From Iamia sp. SCSIO 61187 (GTDB taxonomy: Bacteria; Actinomycetota; Acidimicrobiia; Acidimicrobiales; Iamiaceae), in NCBI RefSeq assembly GCF_019443745.1, contig NZ_CP050948.1, positions 3,786,001-3,850,000 of the forward strand: a DNA stretch of 64,000 bases. The letters are read 5' to 3'. Positions 25,763 to 36,177 of this stretch are shown piece by piece. A model generated the notes under the pieces. It ran no database searches, was not told the DNA's origin, and was given only the letters and a program-made list of their open reading frames with translations. A program made the position numbers and the translations under genes. How positions within the stretch are numbered: the first letter of the stretch is position 1; each line of letters opens with the position of its first letter.

Positions 25763-26470
25763 GTGAGCGAGACCCGCTTCCAGGTGCTGCGCCGCCGGTT
25801 GGTGAACGAGGCCATCCAGCAGGGCTGGCGGCGGGTGCGCAAGGCGGGCGGCATCGCCCCCGGGACGATGGCGGCCGACCGCTTCGGCACCTTCGGCGAC
25901 GGCAGCATCGTGGGCTTCCCCACCGCCACGCTCTACGGCGAGAAGCAGATGCACATCGGCGAGGAGACCCTCATCGGGTGCTGGGCGACGCTGGCCGCCG
26001 GGTACACGCCGGAGCAGACGACCGTGCCGCCCCGAGCCCTCGTCATCGGCGACCGCTGCGTGATCGGGCTGAGGTGCGGGATCGTCGCCCACGAGTCGAT
26101 CGAGATCGACGACGACGTGTGGTTCGGCCAGGACGTGTTCATCACCGATGCCAACCACGGCTTCGACGACCTCGACATCCCGATCGGCCAGCAGCTCGGA
26201 CCCCACCAGCCCGTCCGCATCGGTTCGGGGTCGTGGATCGGCCACGGCGCCGTGATCCTCCCCGGGTCCCAGATCGGCCGGCACGTCATCGTCGCCGCCG
26301 GGTCCGTCGTGCGGGGCGAGGTGCCCGACTACTCCGTCGTCGGCGGCGTGCCCGCCAAGGTCATCCGGACCCGCACCCGCGACGACGATCGCACCCGCCC
26401 CGACGCCCACCCGGAGCTCCGGCCCCGGGGCGAGTACGCCTTCAGCCGGAGCAAGCTCACCGGGCGGTAG
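25763..26470 (+). CDS. Left-handed beta-helix acyltransferase
   Basis: 235 residues with hexapeptide repeats (IGEETLIGCWATLAAG, IGDRCVIGLRCGIVAHESIEI) and the catalytic-histidine region ITDANHGFDDLDIP, then IGSGSWIGHGAVILPG. This is the maltose/galactoside O-acetyltransferase type using acyl-CoA. The acceptor is unknown. GTG start 7 bases after TAGCCT (25750-25755). Confidence 0.85.
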   Translation: MSETRFQVLRRRLVNEAIQQGWRRVRKAGGIAPGTMAADRFGTFGDGSIVGFPTATLYGEKQMHIGEETLIGCWATLAAGYTPEQTTVPPRALVIGDRCVIGLRCGIVAHESIEIDDDVWFGQDVFITDANHGFDDLDIPIGQQLGPHQPVRIGSGSWIGHGAVILPGSQIGRHVIVAAGSVVRGEVPDYSVVGGVPAKVIRTRTRDDDRTRPDAHPELRPRGEYAFSRSKLTGR

Positions 26471-26498
26471 CCCCCCGGAGCGGCTCTAGGGTCGGCGG

Positions 26499-28175
26499 GT
26501 GGCCTACGACTTCGACCGCTTCCTCCGGTACGACGAGCTGACCGCCTGGCTCCGGGACCTCGTCGCCGCCCACCCGGACCTGCTCGCCCTCGAGTCCTAC
26601 GGCACCAGCCACGAGGGCCGCGACCTGTGGCTCGTCACCGCCACCGACACCAGCACCGGCAGCCACGACACCAAGCCGGCCCACTGGGTCGACGCCAGCA
26701 TCCACGCCATCGAGCTCTCCGGCACGGTGGCCGCCTGCCACCTGCTGCAGCACCTCGTCGAGGGGCACGCCTCCGGCGAGGCCGCCGTCGTCGAGGCCCT
26801 GCGGACCCGGACGTTCTACGTCGTGCCCCGGGTCAACCCCGACGGCGCCGAGTGGGTCCTGGCCGACCGGCCCCGCCACCGCCGGTCGAGCACCCGGGCC
26901 TGGCCGTGGGCCGACGCCCACGAGTTCCCCGGCGCCCACGTGGAGGACGTCGACGGCGACGGACGGATCCTCCAGATGCGGATCCCCGACCCCGACGGGG
27001 CCTGGCGCCCCCACCCCGACGACGAGCGCCTCCTGGTGCCGGTCCCGCTCGACGCCCCTGCCGACGACGCCCCCCGGTACCGGCTGCTCACCGAGTCCCG
27101 GGTGGTCGACCACGACGGCTTCACCGTCCCCACCCCCCGGCCGCCCGAGGGCCTCGACCTCAACCGCAACTTCCCCGCCGGGTGGGCCACCAAGGTCACC
27201 GGCAGCGGTGACCACCCGCTGTCGGAGCCCGAGATCCACGCCCTCGTCCGCGCCATCGCGGCCCGGCCCAACGTCTGCGGCTACAACGCCTTCCACACCA
27301 GCGGCGGGGTGCTGCTGCGCCCGTCGTCGACGACCGCCGACGCCGAGCTCCCACCCGACGACGTGTGGGCCTACACCGAGCTCGGGCGCCGGGGCACCGA
27401 GCTCACCGGGTACCCGGTGCACTCCGTGTACGAGGACTTCACCTGGGACCGCAGCGACACCATGAGCGGCGCGGCCGACGACTGGGCCTACGAGCACCTC
27501 GGCGTGTTCGGCTGGACGACCGAGCTCTGGGATGTCATCGCCGCCGCCACCGACCACCGGTCCCCGACCAAGATCTGGTACCTCGGGCCGACCGACGACG
27601 ACGCCCTGGCCGTCCTCCGCTGGTGCGACGAGCACGCCCCCGAGGGCCACGTCGACTGGTACCCGTTCGACCACCCCGACCTCGGCCCGGTCGAGCTGGG
27701 CGGGTGGGCCGACGTGGGCGTCTGGGTCAACCCCCCGGCCGACCGGCTGAAGGCCGAGGTCGCACCGCACGCCGCCTTCGCCGTCGCCCACGCCCTGGCG
27801 TCGCCGTGCCTGGCCGTCCGCCGGGCCCGGGCCGTCGCCCTCGGCGGGCGGAGCTGGCGGGTCGAGCTGGGGGTGGCGAACACCGGCTGGCTCCCCACCG
27901 AGGTGAGCGCCCGGGCCCGCAAGGCCGACATGGTGCGGCCGCTGCTGGCCGAGGCCACCGGCGACGGGGTCACCGTCATCGGCGGGCCCGCCCGCCAGAC
28001 GCTCGGCCAGCTCGACGGCCGGGCCGCGCTGCGCTTCACCGGCGGCCACGACGGCACGCCCGACCGGGCGCTGGTGACGTGGCTGGTCGAGGCCGACCCC
28101 GGCACCGAGGTGCACCTCGCCGCCTGGCACCCCCGTGCCGGCCGGGCCGAGGCCACCGTCGTGCTGGAGGCCTGA
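26499..28175 (+). CDS. M14 zinc carboxypeptidase
   Basis: 558 residues. Zinc ligands are in VDASIHAIELSG (HxxE) and the histidine of NAFHTSGGVLLRP; substrate-binding PRVNPDGAEWV and LDLNRNFPAGW and the catalytic Glu in GWTTELWDV are also present. A C-terminal beta-rich domain of about 120 residues follows the peptidase domain. No signal peptide is seen, so it is probably intracellular. TAGGGT lies 6 bases before the GTG start. Confidence 0.88.
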   Translation: MAYDFDRFLRYDELTAWLRDLVAAHPDLLALESYGTSHEGRDLWLVTATDTSTGSHDTKPAHWVDASIHAIELSGTVAACHLLQHLVEGHASGEAAVVEALRTRTFYVVPRVNPDGAEWVLADRPRHRRSSTRAWPWADAHEFPGAHVEDVDGDGRILQMRIPDPDGAWRPHPDDERLLVPVPLDAPADDAPRYRLLTESRVVDHDGFTVPTPRPPEGLDLNRNFPAGWATKVTGSGDHPLSEPEIHALVRAIAARPNVCGYNAFHTSGGVLLRPSSTTADAELPPDDVWAYTELGRRGTELTGYPVHSVYEDFTWDRSDTMSGAADDWAYEHLGVFGWTTELWDVIAAATDHRSPTKIWYLGPTDDDALAVLRWCDEHAPEGHVDWYPFDHPDLGPVELGGWADVGVWVNPPADRLKAEVAPHAAFAVAHALASPCLAVRRARAVALGGRSWRVELGVANTGWLPTEVSARARKADMVRPLLAEATGDGVTVIGGPARQTLGQLDGRAALRFTGGHDGTPDRALVTWLVEADPGTEVHLAAWHPRAGRAEATVVLEA

Positions 28176-28232
28176 CACCGCCGCGCCCGCGGTCGGAGGC
28201 CCACGGCGGGGCGACTCGGCCGGGCGCGGCCG

Positions 28233-28871
28233 TCAGCCCGGGCGGGCGAGGTCGAGGATGCGGTCGTCGCCGCGGCGCTGGAACCCGACGTCGGACAGGT
28301 AGGCGTCGGCCTTGCGCATGGCCCGGGGGGCGACGACGGACCGGAAGCCGCGGTCGGTGAACAGCCCGCTGCGGCGGTACACGAACTCCCCCGGGGTGAA
28401 GTCCCGGAACCGGGGCGAGACGTAGTCGAGGGCGATCTCGGCCACGCCGTCGCCGGCGTCGTGGGCCAGCACGACGCCCACGGTCTCGTCGTCGCGCAGG
28501 ACCAGGAAGGCCAGCGCCCCGGGCCGACTCCCGTCCCAGGAGAACCCCGGGTTGAAGCGGGCGATGTCGGCCCCGTGGTGGGCGAGGACGTGGGCCAGGT
28601 AGCCGTCGGTGGGGACGACCTCGACCACGGCGTAGCTGTCGGGGTCGTGCCGGCTGCGCAGGAGGCGGGTCAGGTGCCACACGTTGATGGCCACGATGGC
28701 GACGTTCATGGCGACCATCGGCCACACGCCGATGAGCAGGTTGTAGGTGACCAGCAGGAGGCTGGCCACGAGGTTCAGCTGGCGCAGCCGGAGCAGGCGC
28801 GACTGCAGGAGGGAGGTGATGAGGATGGCCGAACCGACCCAGCCCACCACCTCGAGGGCGACCGAGGACAT
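28233..28871 (-). CDS. Membrane protein with C-terminal acetyltransferase-like region
   Basis: 212 residues. The N-terminus has two or three hydrophobic helices (GWVGSAILITSLLQSRLLRL, LNLVASLLLVTYNLLIGVWP) of the YgjV/PQ-loop-like kind. The rest (LAFLVLRDDETVGVVLAHD, YVSPRFRDFTPGEFVYRRSG) looks like a degenerate GNAT fold. Function unknown. The gene is separate from the M20 peptidase upstream on the same strand. Confidence 0.7.
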   Translation of the reverse strand: MSSVALEVVGWVGSAILITSLLQSRLLRLRQLNLVASLLLVTYNLLIGVWPMVAMNVAIVAINVWHLTRLLRSRHDPDSYAVVEVVPTDGYLAHVLAHHGADIARFNPGFSWDGSRPGALAFLVLRDDETVGVVLAHDAGDGVAEIALDYVSPRFRDFTPGEFVYRRSGLFTDRGFRSVVAPRAMRKADAYLSDVGFQRRGDDRILDLARPG

Positions 28872-28930
28872 GACGGGAGTCTGTCGCGGCCGACAGCGGG
28901 CCCGGCTGTCCGCACCGCCGGACCCCGCCC

Positions 28931-30217
28931 TCAGCGCGGGCCGCACACCTCCAGGGCGAGCAGCGCCAGGACCCGTGCCGTGACCTCGACCTCGGCCAGG
29001 GGGACGGCCTCGTCGGGGGCGTGGGCCAGGTCGACGTCGCCCGGGCCGTAGTGGACGGTGGGTATGCCGCCCAGACCGGTGAGCAGCCGGAGGTCGCTCC
29101 CGAAGGGACCGGCCCACGTCGCCGCCGGGGCCCCGGTGACCTCGTGGTGGTGGGCCGCCACCCGCTCGCCCAGGTCGCTCTCGGACGGGAGGCGACCGGA
29201 GGCGAACTGGCCGCCCCACCACTCGACCTCGACGGGGTGCTGGCGCAGCCACGGGTCGGCGGCGCAGGCCTCGGCCACCGCCGCCTCGAGGGCGGCCTGG
29301 GCCACGGCCGGGTCCTCGTCCAGGGCGACGCCGAGGCGGCCCTCGGCCTCGAGCAGGTCCGGCACCGTCGAGGCCCAGTCGCCCGCCCGCACCACCCCCA
29401 GCGACAGGGGGTAGGCGATGCCCCACCGGTCGAGGAGGGGGTCGGCCCCGACGTTGCGCTCGGTCTCCAGGGCGGCGAGGGCGGCGAGCACCGGCACCAG
29501 CTTCTCGATGGCGCTCACGCCCTCGGTCCGCCGCGAGGCGTGGGCGGCGCGACCCCGGATGCGGAGCCGGAAGGTGAGGGCGCCGGCGCAGGCCGGCACC
29601 AGGTCGAGCGCGGTCGGCTCGGGGACGACGCAGACGTCGGCGGTCCAGCCCCGCCGCAGCAGCCCGAAGGTGCCCAACCCACCATCCTCCTCGCCCTCGA
29701 CGCTGGCCAGGAGCACGTCGCCGGCCAGGGGCACCCCGGTGGCGGCCAGCGCCCGGACGGCCCAGCGCGCCGCCAGCAGCCCACCCTTCATGTCGCAGGC
29801 GCCGCGCCCCCGGACCTCGGTGGCGGTGAGCTCGCCGCTGTAGGGGTCGGGGTGGGTCCACGTGGCCGGGTCGCCGGGCGGGACGACGTCGATGTGCCCG
29901 TCGAGCAAGAGCGTCCGCCCACCGTCGGAGCCGGAGCCCGATCCGGGCAGCCGGCCGACGACGCCCCACCCCTCGGTGCGCGGTGCCTCGGTGCCGGGGA
30001 AGTCGGGGTCGGACCGCAGCTCGGCGAGGGGCAGCTCCCAGTGGTCGACCTCGAGCCCGTCGGCCGCCAGCGCCGAGGCCATGGCGGCCTGGGCCTCGTG
30101 CTCGGCCGCCGTGCCGGTCTGGCTCGGCGTGCGGATGAGGTCCGCCAGCGCCGTCACCATGGCCGGGCGCTGGGCGCCGACCTCGTCGAGGACGCGGGAA
30201 CGCCAGTCGATGGCCAC
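28931..30217 (-). CDS. M20 family metallopeptidase (ArgE/DapE/ACY1 type)
   Basis: 428 residues from GTG 30217. Metal ligands: His and Asp in LLLDGHIDVVPP, Asp in RGRGACDMKGG, the Glu pair in LLASVEGEEDGG, Glu in VVPEPTALDLVPA, and the C-terminal His in HAPDEAVPL. The dimerisation domain starts at LTFRLRIRGRAAHASR. Substrate could be an N-acyl amino acid or a dipeptide. TAGCGT is 8 bases upstream of the start. Confidence 0.87.
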   Translation of the reverse strand: MAIDWRSRVLDEVGAQRPAMVTALADLIRTPSQTGTAAEHEAQAAMASALAADGLEVDHWELPLAELRSDPDFPGTEAPRTEGWGVVGRLPGSGSGSDGGRTLLLDGHIDVVPPGDPATWTHPDPYSGELTATEVRGRGACDMKGGLLAARWAVRALAATGVPLAGDVLLASVEGEEDGGLGTFGLLRRGWTADVCVVPEPTALDLVPACAGALTFRLRIRGRAAHASRRTEGVSAIEKLVPVLAALAALETERNVGADPLLDRWGIAYPLSLGVVRAGDWASTVPDLLEAEGRLGVALDEDPAVAQAALEAAVAEACAADPWLRQHPVEVEWWGGQFASGRLPSESDLGERVAAHHHEVTGAPAATWAGPFGSDLRLLTGLGGIPTVHYGPGDVDLAHAPDEAVPLAEVEVTARVLALLALEVCGPR

Positions 30218-30248
30218 GACCGGCGACGCTACCCGGGCCCACGATCGG

Positions 30249-30704
30249 TCATCCCCCGAGGTCGTCGCCGGACGAGAACAGGCTGTCGATGCGACCGAGG
30301 GCATCGGCCAGCTCCGGCACGGGCGTCCCTGACGCGGGGCGGGCGGTCGCGGGCCGGGACCGGGGTCGCGTCGTCGAGCCGCGGCCCGACGGGCGCGCCG
30401 GCCGGGCCGACCCGGCCGGGCGGCGAGCGCCGGCGGCGGGGTGGCGAGCCTTGGCCACGTCGTCGCGCGAGGGGCCGAGGTGCCGGGGGATGACGGCGTC
30501 GTAGCGCCAGCCCGGCGTGATGCGGCCGCCGACCTCCCACCGGGCCGACCAGCCGTGGCCCTCGAGGCTCTCGACCGGAGGCGGGTACCCGTACTCGCCC
30601 TCGAGCCACCGGGTGATGCGCTCGCGCGCGGTGGCCTCCGACGGCGGGTCGTCCGGGGCGGTGGGGATGGTGACGGTGAGCCGGTTGGCGGCGATGAGGG
30701 CCAT
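30249..30704 (-). CDS. Hypothetical protein with disordered basic tail
   Basis: 151 residues. The N-terminal 75 residues (MALIAANRLTVTIPT, WSARWEVGGRITPGWRYDAV) are plausibly folded and amphipathic; the remainder is Arg/Ala/Pro-rich, ending in an acidic helix (PELADALGRIDSLFSSGDD). No family recognised. It ends 32 bases before the M20 peptidase start. Confidence 0.55.
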   Translation of the reverse strand: MALIAANRLTVTIPTAPDDPPSEATARERITRWLEGEYGYPPPVESLEGHGWSARWEVGGRITPGWRYDAVIPRHLGPSRDDVAKARHPAAGARRPAGSARPARPSGRGSTTRPRSRPATARPASGTPVPELADALGRIDSLFSSGDDLGG

Positions 30705-30783
30705 GCACCGGATGATGGCGGTGGGGTGTGACAGCGAAGCCCGAGGGCGACGGAACCCCTGGTGAGAGCCTCGCGGGGCGCGG

Positions 30784-31695
30784 TCAGCCGGTGCGGGCGA
30801 TGAAGTCGACCAGGACCCGGCCGAGCTCGGCCCCCCGGTCCTCCTGGAGGAAGTGGCCCCCGCCCTCGATGGTGACGTGGTCTTGGTCGGCGGCCCCCGG
30901 GACCCGCTCCCGGAAGACGGCGTCGCCGCCGCCCGTGATGGGGTCGGCGTCGCTGAATGCGAGGAGGAACGGCTTCTCGAACCTCTCCAGCACCGCCCAC
31001 GCCGCCTGGTTGTCCGGGGCGGCGGGGTCGTCGGGGCTGGTGGGGACGAGGGCGGGGAAGATCCGGGCCCCGGCCTTGGCCGCCTCGTCGGGGAACGGGG
31101 CGTCGTAGGCGGCGATCACCTCGGGGGCGAGGTCGGTCGTGCAGCCGCCGTTGATGATCTGGCCGACGGGGAACGTCTCGGTCTCCTGGGAGAACCGCTG
31201 CCAGGCGAGGAAGGCCTCGCTCGGTGCGCCGTGGCCGGTCGGCAGACCGGTGTTGCCGATGGCGACCCGGGCGAAGCGGTCCGGCTCGGCCGCCACCAGT
31301 CGCAGGCCGACGAGCCCGCCCCAGTCCTGGCCGAAGAAGGTGATGGCGCGCAGGTCGAGCCGGTCGAACAGGGCCTGGCGCATCCACTCCACGTGGCGGG
31401 CGTAGGTGTAGTCGTCGACGGAGGTGGGCTTGTCGCTCCGCCCGAACCCGACGAGGTCGGGGGCGATCACCCGGTGCCCGGCGGCGACCAGCGGCGGGAT
31501 CACGTGGCGGTACAGGAACGACCACGAGGGCTCGCCGTGCATCAGGAGGACGGGCGCGGCGTCGGCCGGGCCCTCGTCGAGGTGGTGCACGCGCAGCGTC
31601 CCGCCGTCGCCGTCGTCGACCTCCACGTAGTGGGGTGCGAACGGGAAGTCGGGCAGGTCGGCGAAGGCGGCATCGGGGGTGCGGGATGTGTCCAT
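30784..31695 (-). CDS. Haloalkane dehalogenase (HLD-I-like alpha/beta hydrolase)
   Basis: 303 residues. The nucleophilic aspartate is in [11 protein letters not shown], the adjacent Trp being the first halide-binding residue; the oxyanion region is [12 protein letters not shown] and the catalytic His is in [26 protein letters not shown] is shared with DhlA-type enzymes. Hydrolyses carbon-halogen bonds to alcohol plus halide; epoxide hydrolase relatives differ at the Trp position. Confidence 0.85.
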   Translation of the reverse strand: MDTSRTPDAAFADLPDFPFAPHYVEVDDGDGGTLRVHHLDEGPADAAPVLLMHGEPSWSFLYRHVIPPLVAAGHRVIAPDLVGFGRSDKPTSVDDYTYARHVEWMRQALFDRLDLRAITFFGQDWGGLVGLRLVAAEPDRFARVAIGNTGLPTGHGAPSEAFLAWQRFSQETETFPVGQIINGGCTTDLAPEVIAAYDAPFPDEAAKAGARIFPALVPTSPDDPAAPDNQAAWAVLERFEKPFLLAFSDADPITGGGDAVFRERVPGAADQDHVTIEGGGHFLQEDRGAELGRVLVDFIARTG

Positions 31696-31775
31696 CAGGA
31701 TCCGATCATGGCGGCGATGCCCACGGCATCGGTGCGCTGGTAGGTGCTCTGCATCTCGTCCGAGACTTCTGTCGC

Positions 31776-32129
31776 TCAGTCTGTCACGATCGGCGCGGAG
31801 GGGTCGTCGAGGCGCTTCTCGAACCAGTGGTGGGCGTAGGGCTCGTCGTTGAAGGGCGCGACCTCGACGAAGCCCGACGACCGGTAGAGGGCGATGGCCT
31901 CGACGAGCGCGCGGTTGGTGTCGAGGCGCAACACCGGGGCCCCGACGGCCCGGGCCTCGCGCTCCAGGGCCTCGAGCAACCGCCGGGCCACACCCATGCC
32001 CCGCGCCGAGGGCGCCACCCACATGCGCTTCACCTCGGCCCCGGGTCCGGGGCGGAACCGGAGGGCGGCGCAGCCCACGGGCTCGGCGCGCACCCGGGCC
32101 AGCAGGAACGTCCCCGCCGGCGGGCGCAT
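31776..32129 (-). pseudogene. GNAT domain, C-terminal part of a split MarR-GNAT gene
   Basis: 117 residues from ATG 32129: [19 protein letters not shown] and the acetyl-CoA loop [21 protein letters not shown]. It is in the same frame as the upstream MarR gene and separated from it only by one TGA (32150-32148) and six codons. MarR-GNAT fusions with this junction are a known family. It may be dead, or re-initiated at ATG 32129. Confidence 0.7.
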
Positions 32130-32147
32130 CCCCTCGGGGGCGGTGGG

Positions 32148-32687
32148 TCAGCTGCGACCCGGGTCGAACCCGGTGGGGAACCGGACGGCCAGCTCGGCGG
32201 CGTAGCGGTCGAGGCAGACCTGGGCCTCGGGCGACTCCGGGTCGACCGCGACCACCTCGACGAGGGCCATCGTGACCAGCCGCTCGACCTCGGCCATGGC
32301 GGCGACCAGACGCTCCCGCTGGGCGGGGCTGAGCGGCTCGACCAGCGAGCGGGCCAGGTCGTCGCTCCGTCGGTCGAGCACCGCCCGCTCGGCCCGGCCG
32401 CGCGCGGTGAGGGTGGCCCGCCGCACCCGCCGGTCGGGCTCGCCGGGGCCGACGGCGACCAGGCCGTCGGCCTCCAGGGCGCGCAGCAGCCGGCTGACGT
32501 AGCCGGAGTCCAGGCCGAGGCGGGCGCGCAGCTCCCGGACGTCGCACCCGGCCTCGCCCACCTCCCACAGGAGGCGCGCCTGGCCGAGGGGCCGGTCGCG
32601 GGCGAGGTAGCGGTCGTCGAGGGCCCCCACCCGCTGGGTGACGGTGCGGTGGAACCGCCGGACCTGCTCGATGGCGGTGGCGTCCAT
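32148..32687 (-). CDS. MarR-family regulator, truncated from a MarR-GNAT fusion
   Basis: 179 residues. Winged helix [30 protein letters not shown] with wing [17 protein letters not shown]. The C-terminal [19 protein letters not shown] is the linker that in fused relatives leads into the GNAT domain; here TGA follows. The ATG lies 7 bases after TAGGGT (leaderless pattern). Confidence 0.82.
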   Translation of the reverse strand: MDATAIEQVRRFHRTVTQRVGALDDRYLARDRPLGQARLLWEVGEAGCDVRELRARLGLDSGYVSRLLRALEADGLVAVGPGEPDRRVRRATLTARGRAERAVLDRRSDDLARSLVEPLSPAQRERLVAAMAEVERLVTMALVEVVAVDPESPEAQVCLDRYAAELAVRFPTGFDPGRS

Positions 32688-32760
32688 GCCGGCGACCCTA
32701 GCCCGATGCCTGACCTCGGTCAGACATCGCTCCCGGCGAGCGGCACGGCAGACTGCCGGG

Positions 32761-33354
32761 GTGACCGACGGCCTCCAGGACGTGCTGCTCGCCGTGGGGC
32801 CGCGCCTGCGGGCCCTGCGCCAGGAGGCGGGCGCCACCCTCGCCCAGGTGGCCGAGACGACCGGCATCTCGGTGAGCACCCTGTCGCGCCTGGAGTCGGG
32901 CCAGCGCCGGCCCACCCTCGAGCTCCTGCTGCCGCTCTCGCAGACCTACCAGGTGCCCCTCGACGACCTGGTCGGGGCCCCGCCGGTGGGCGACCCCCGG
33001 GTCGAGGCCCGCCCCTTCGACCGCCACGGCTCGACGTGGGTGCCGCTCAGCCAGCAGGCCGGGGGCCCGCAGGCGTTCAAGCAGACGATGCCCGTCGGGT
33101 ACGGCGCCGGGCCCGTCGAGCTCAAGGTCCACGAGGGCTACGACTGGGTGTACGTCCTCTCCGGCCGGGTGCGCCTGGTCCTCGGCGACCACGACCTGGT
33201 CCTGACGCCGGGTGAGGCGGCCGAGTTCGACACCCGGGTGCCCCACGCCTTCGGCAACGCCGGCGACGAGCCGGCCGAGCTGATCTGCCTCTACGGCCCC
33301 CAGGGCGAGCGGATGCACGTCCGCGCCAGCCCCCGTCGTCGCGACCAGGCCTGA
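32761..33354 (+). CDS. XRE-cupin transcriptional regulator
   Basis: 197 residues from GTG 32761. Helix-turn-helix TLAQVAETTGISVSTLSRLESGQRRPTL is at residues 22-49; the cupin barrel has LKVHEGYDWVYVLSGRVRLVL and FDTRVPHAFGNAG. Divergent from the MarR gene with a 73-base shared promoter, so mutual control is possible. The cupin ligand is unknown. Confidence 0.88.
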   Translation: MTDGLQDVLLAVGPRLRALRQEAGATLAQVAETTGISVSTLSRLESGQRRPTLELLLPLSQTYQVPLDDLVGAPPVGDPRVEARPFDRHGSTWVPLSQQAGGPQAFKQTMPVGYGAGPVELKVHEGYDWVYVLSGRVRLVLGDHDLVLTPGEAAEFDTRVPHAFGNAGDEPAELICLYGPQGERMHVRASPRRRDQA

Positions 33355-33364
33355 CGCCCGATCC

Positions 33365-33483
33365 GTCCTGTCGCGGTCAGCGCTCCTCGATGGGCGGCCA
33401 GCGCGACAGAACAGCGTCGGCCGGCGACCGGATCGGTTCTGTCGCGGCCAGCGCTCGCGGATGAGCGGTCAGCGCGACAGAAC
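33365..33483. repeat. Hairpin-pair repeat, variant copy C
   Basis: Hairpins 33365-33412 and 33436-33483, the same two-hairpin size and spacing as copies A and B. The second has perfect GTTCTGTCGCG/CGCGACAGAAC arms. The outer GTTCTG/CAGAAC ends are shared, the inner stems differ. It lies between the XRE-cupin gene and the broken hydroxy-acid oxidase, whose remaining sequence stops at the repeat edge. Confidence 0.75.
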
Positions 33484-33973
33484 GTCCTGGCAGCCCTTCG
33501 CCGCCGCCGGCTGGCGTCGGCCGCCAGCACCGCGTCGGCGACGGTCTGGACGCCCTTGATGACGAGGGGCCCGTCCCAGACCGAGCGGAGCCAGTCGACG
33601 TCGGCCCAGGAGAGCCCGGGTCGAACTGGGTGCCGATGCAGTCCGACAGGTTCACCGGCGAGGCGCCGTCGTCGACGTCACGACCGGCCGCGTTGGCGAA
33701 GCGGACCGAGCCGACCGCCCGCAGCACCCGGGGCCGGAAGGTCGTGCGGGCGAAGGCGGCGGCGTTGGCGGCGAGGGTGCGCTCGTCCTCGGCCCCGCCG
33801 TCGATGGAGTCGTAGACCCCGCCGGGCAGGCGGCGCCGGGCGATGGCGCGCAGGTCCGCCACCGAGGCGGCCCGTCGGAGGCGTCGCTCGACCGGGTCGG
33901 TCTCGGGCCGGGCGAACCGCACGACCGACCGCAGCGCAGCCGGCACCCGGCGCAGCGAGGGCTGGGGGCTCAC
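33484..33973 (-). pseudogene. Decayed alpha-hydroxy-acid oxidase (LldD/glycolate oxidase family)
   Basis: The N-terminus is intact (SVADLRAIARRRLPGGVYD, SIDGGAEDERTLAANAAAF, TFRPRVLRAVGSV). The text then jumps to NLSDCIGTQFDPG and, in another frame, LSWADVDWLRSVWDGPLVIKG and VQTVADAVLAADA, a late part of the FMN barrel. The middle (substrate and FMN-binding strands) and the catalytic-His C-terminus are missing, and at least one frameshift is present near 33625. The remnant abuts the hairpin repeat. Confidence 0.78.
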
Positions 33974-33995
33974 GGGGCCTCCCCGCCGCGCCCGA

Positions 33996-35318
<1,323 letters not shown>

Positions 35319-35366
35319 GGCGGGTCCCTTCGGAGCCGGGCGGGGTCTCGGGACCCTACCGCTCGG

Positions 35367-35927
35367 TCACTGGTGCGGCGGCTCGACCTCGGCGGCGTCG
35401 TCGGAGGGCCGCAGCAGGAAGGCGACGGCGCCGGCCCGGTTGCGCACGCCGAGCTTGGCGTAGGCCCGGCTGAGGTGAGTCTTGACCGTCTCCCGCCCGA
35501 GGAACAGGGCGGCGCCGATCTCGGCGTTGGTCAGGCCCTCGGAGGCCAGCACCAGGACCTGGCTCTCCCGCTCGGTCAGACCGGCCTCCTTCCCCGGCCA
35601 TCCGGGTCCGTCGTCGCCGGCCGGGTCGCTCGGCCGGCGACCGAGGGCGCTCGGGAGCTGGCGGCGGCTCCGCACCAGCAGGGCGGCGGCCTCGCACACC
35701 GGGATGTCGCGCGCCCGGGAGAGGTGCTCGAGCACGTCGAGGGCCTTGGTGTCGTCGATGGCGTGCCGCTCCATGAGGATGCCCTTGGCCTGCCCGAGGA
35801 TGTCTCGCGCGTCGGGCACGGAGGACCGGCGATCGGTGTCCTTGTCGGCGTCCTGCGGGGGGTGTGCGGTCATGGGGTGGGGTCGGGGAGCCGCTCGTGA
35901 TCGGACCTGCGGCGCGGCGGTCGACAT
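35367..35927 (-). CDS. ANTAR-LuxR regulator
   Basis: 186 residues. ANTAR RNA-binding helices (ARDILGQAKGILMERHAIDD and ALDVLEHLSRARDIPVCEAA) are followed by a LuxR helix-turn-helix (LTERESQVLVLASEGLTNAE, VKTHLSRAYAKLGVRNR). The start at 35927 has a strong GGAGGAG site; ATG 35873 would lose it. ANTAR proteins bind paired hairpins in leader RNA to prevent termination, and here a DNA-binding domain is added. Divergent from the acidic repeat protein. Confidence 0.82.
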   Translation of the reverse strand: MSTAAPQVRSRAAPRPHPMTAHPPQDADKDTDRRSSVPDARDILGQAKGILMERHAIDDTKALDVLEHLSRARDIPVCEAAALLVRSRRQLPSALGRRPSDPAGDDGPGWPGKEAGLTERESQVLVLASEGLTNAEIGAALFLGRETVKTHLSRAYAKLGVRNRAGAVAFLLRPSDDAAEVEPPHQ

Positions 35928-36177
35928 CGCTCCTCCACTGGTTCGGTGCCGGGCAACCTCCGGCGTGTGTGTCGGGTGGTACGTCCGAACCGGCCGTGTG
36001 GCGACCGGCACAGGCGACGCTTCCCACGGCGAGCCCACAGATGCATCCCCCGATCGGGGGAGCGGGGACGGCGCAGGGGACGCCACCCCGCCACCCGGCA
36101 GGGAACCTTCGGGGGCCGGGTCCGCTCTCACGGCCACACCCACGGAGCCGGACCGCCGGCAGAAGGAAGGCAGTGCC

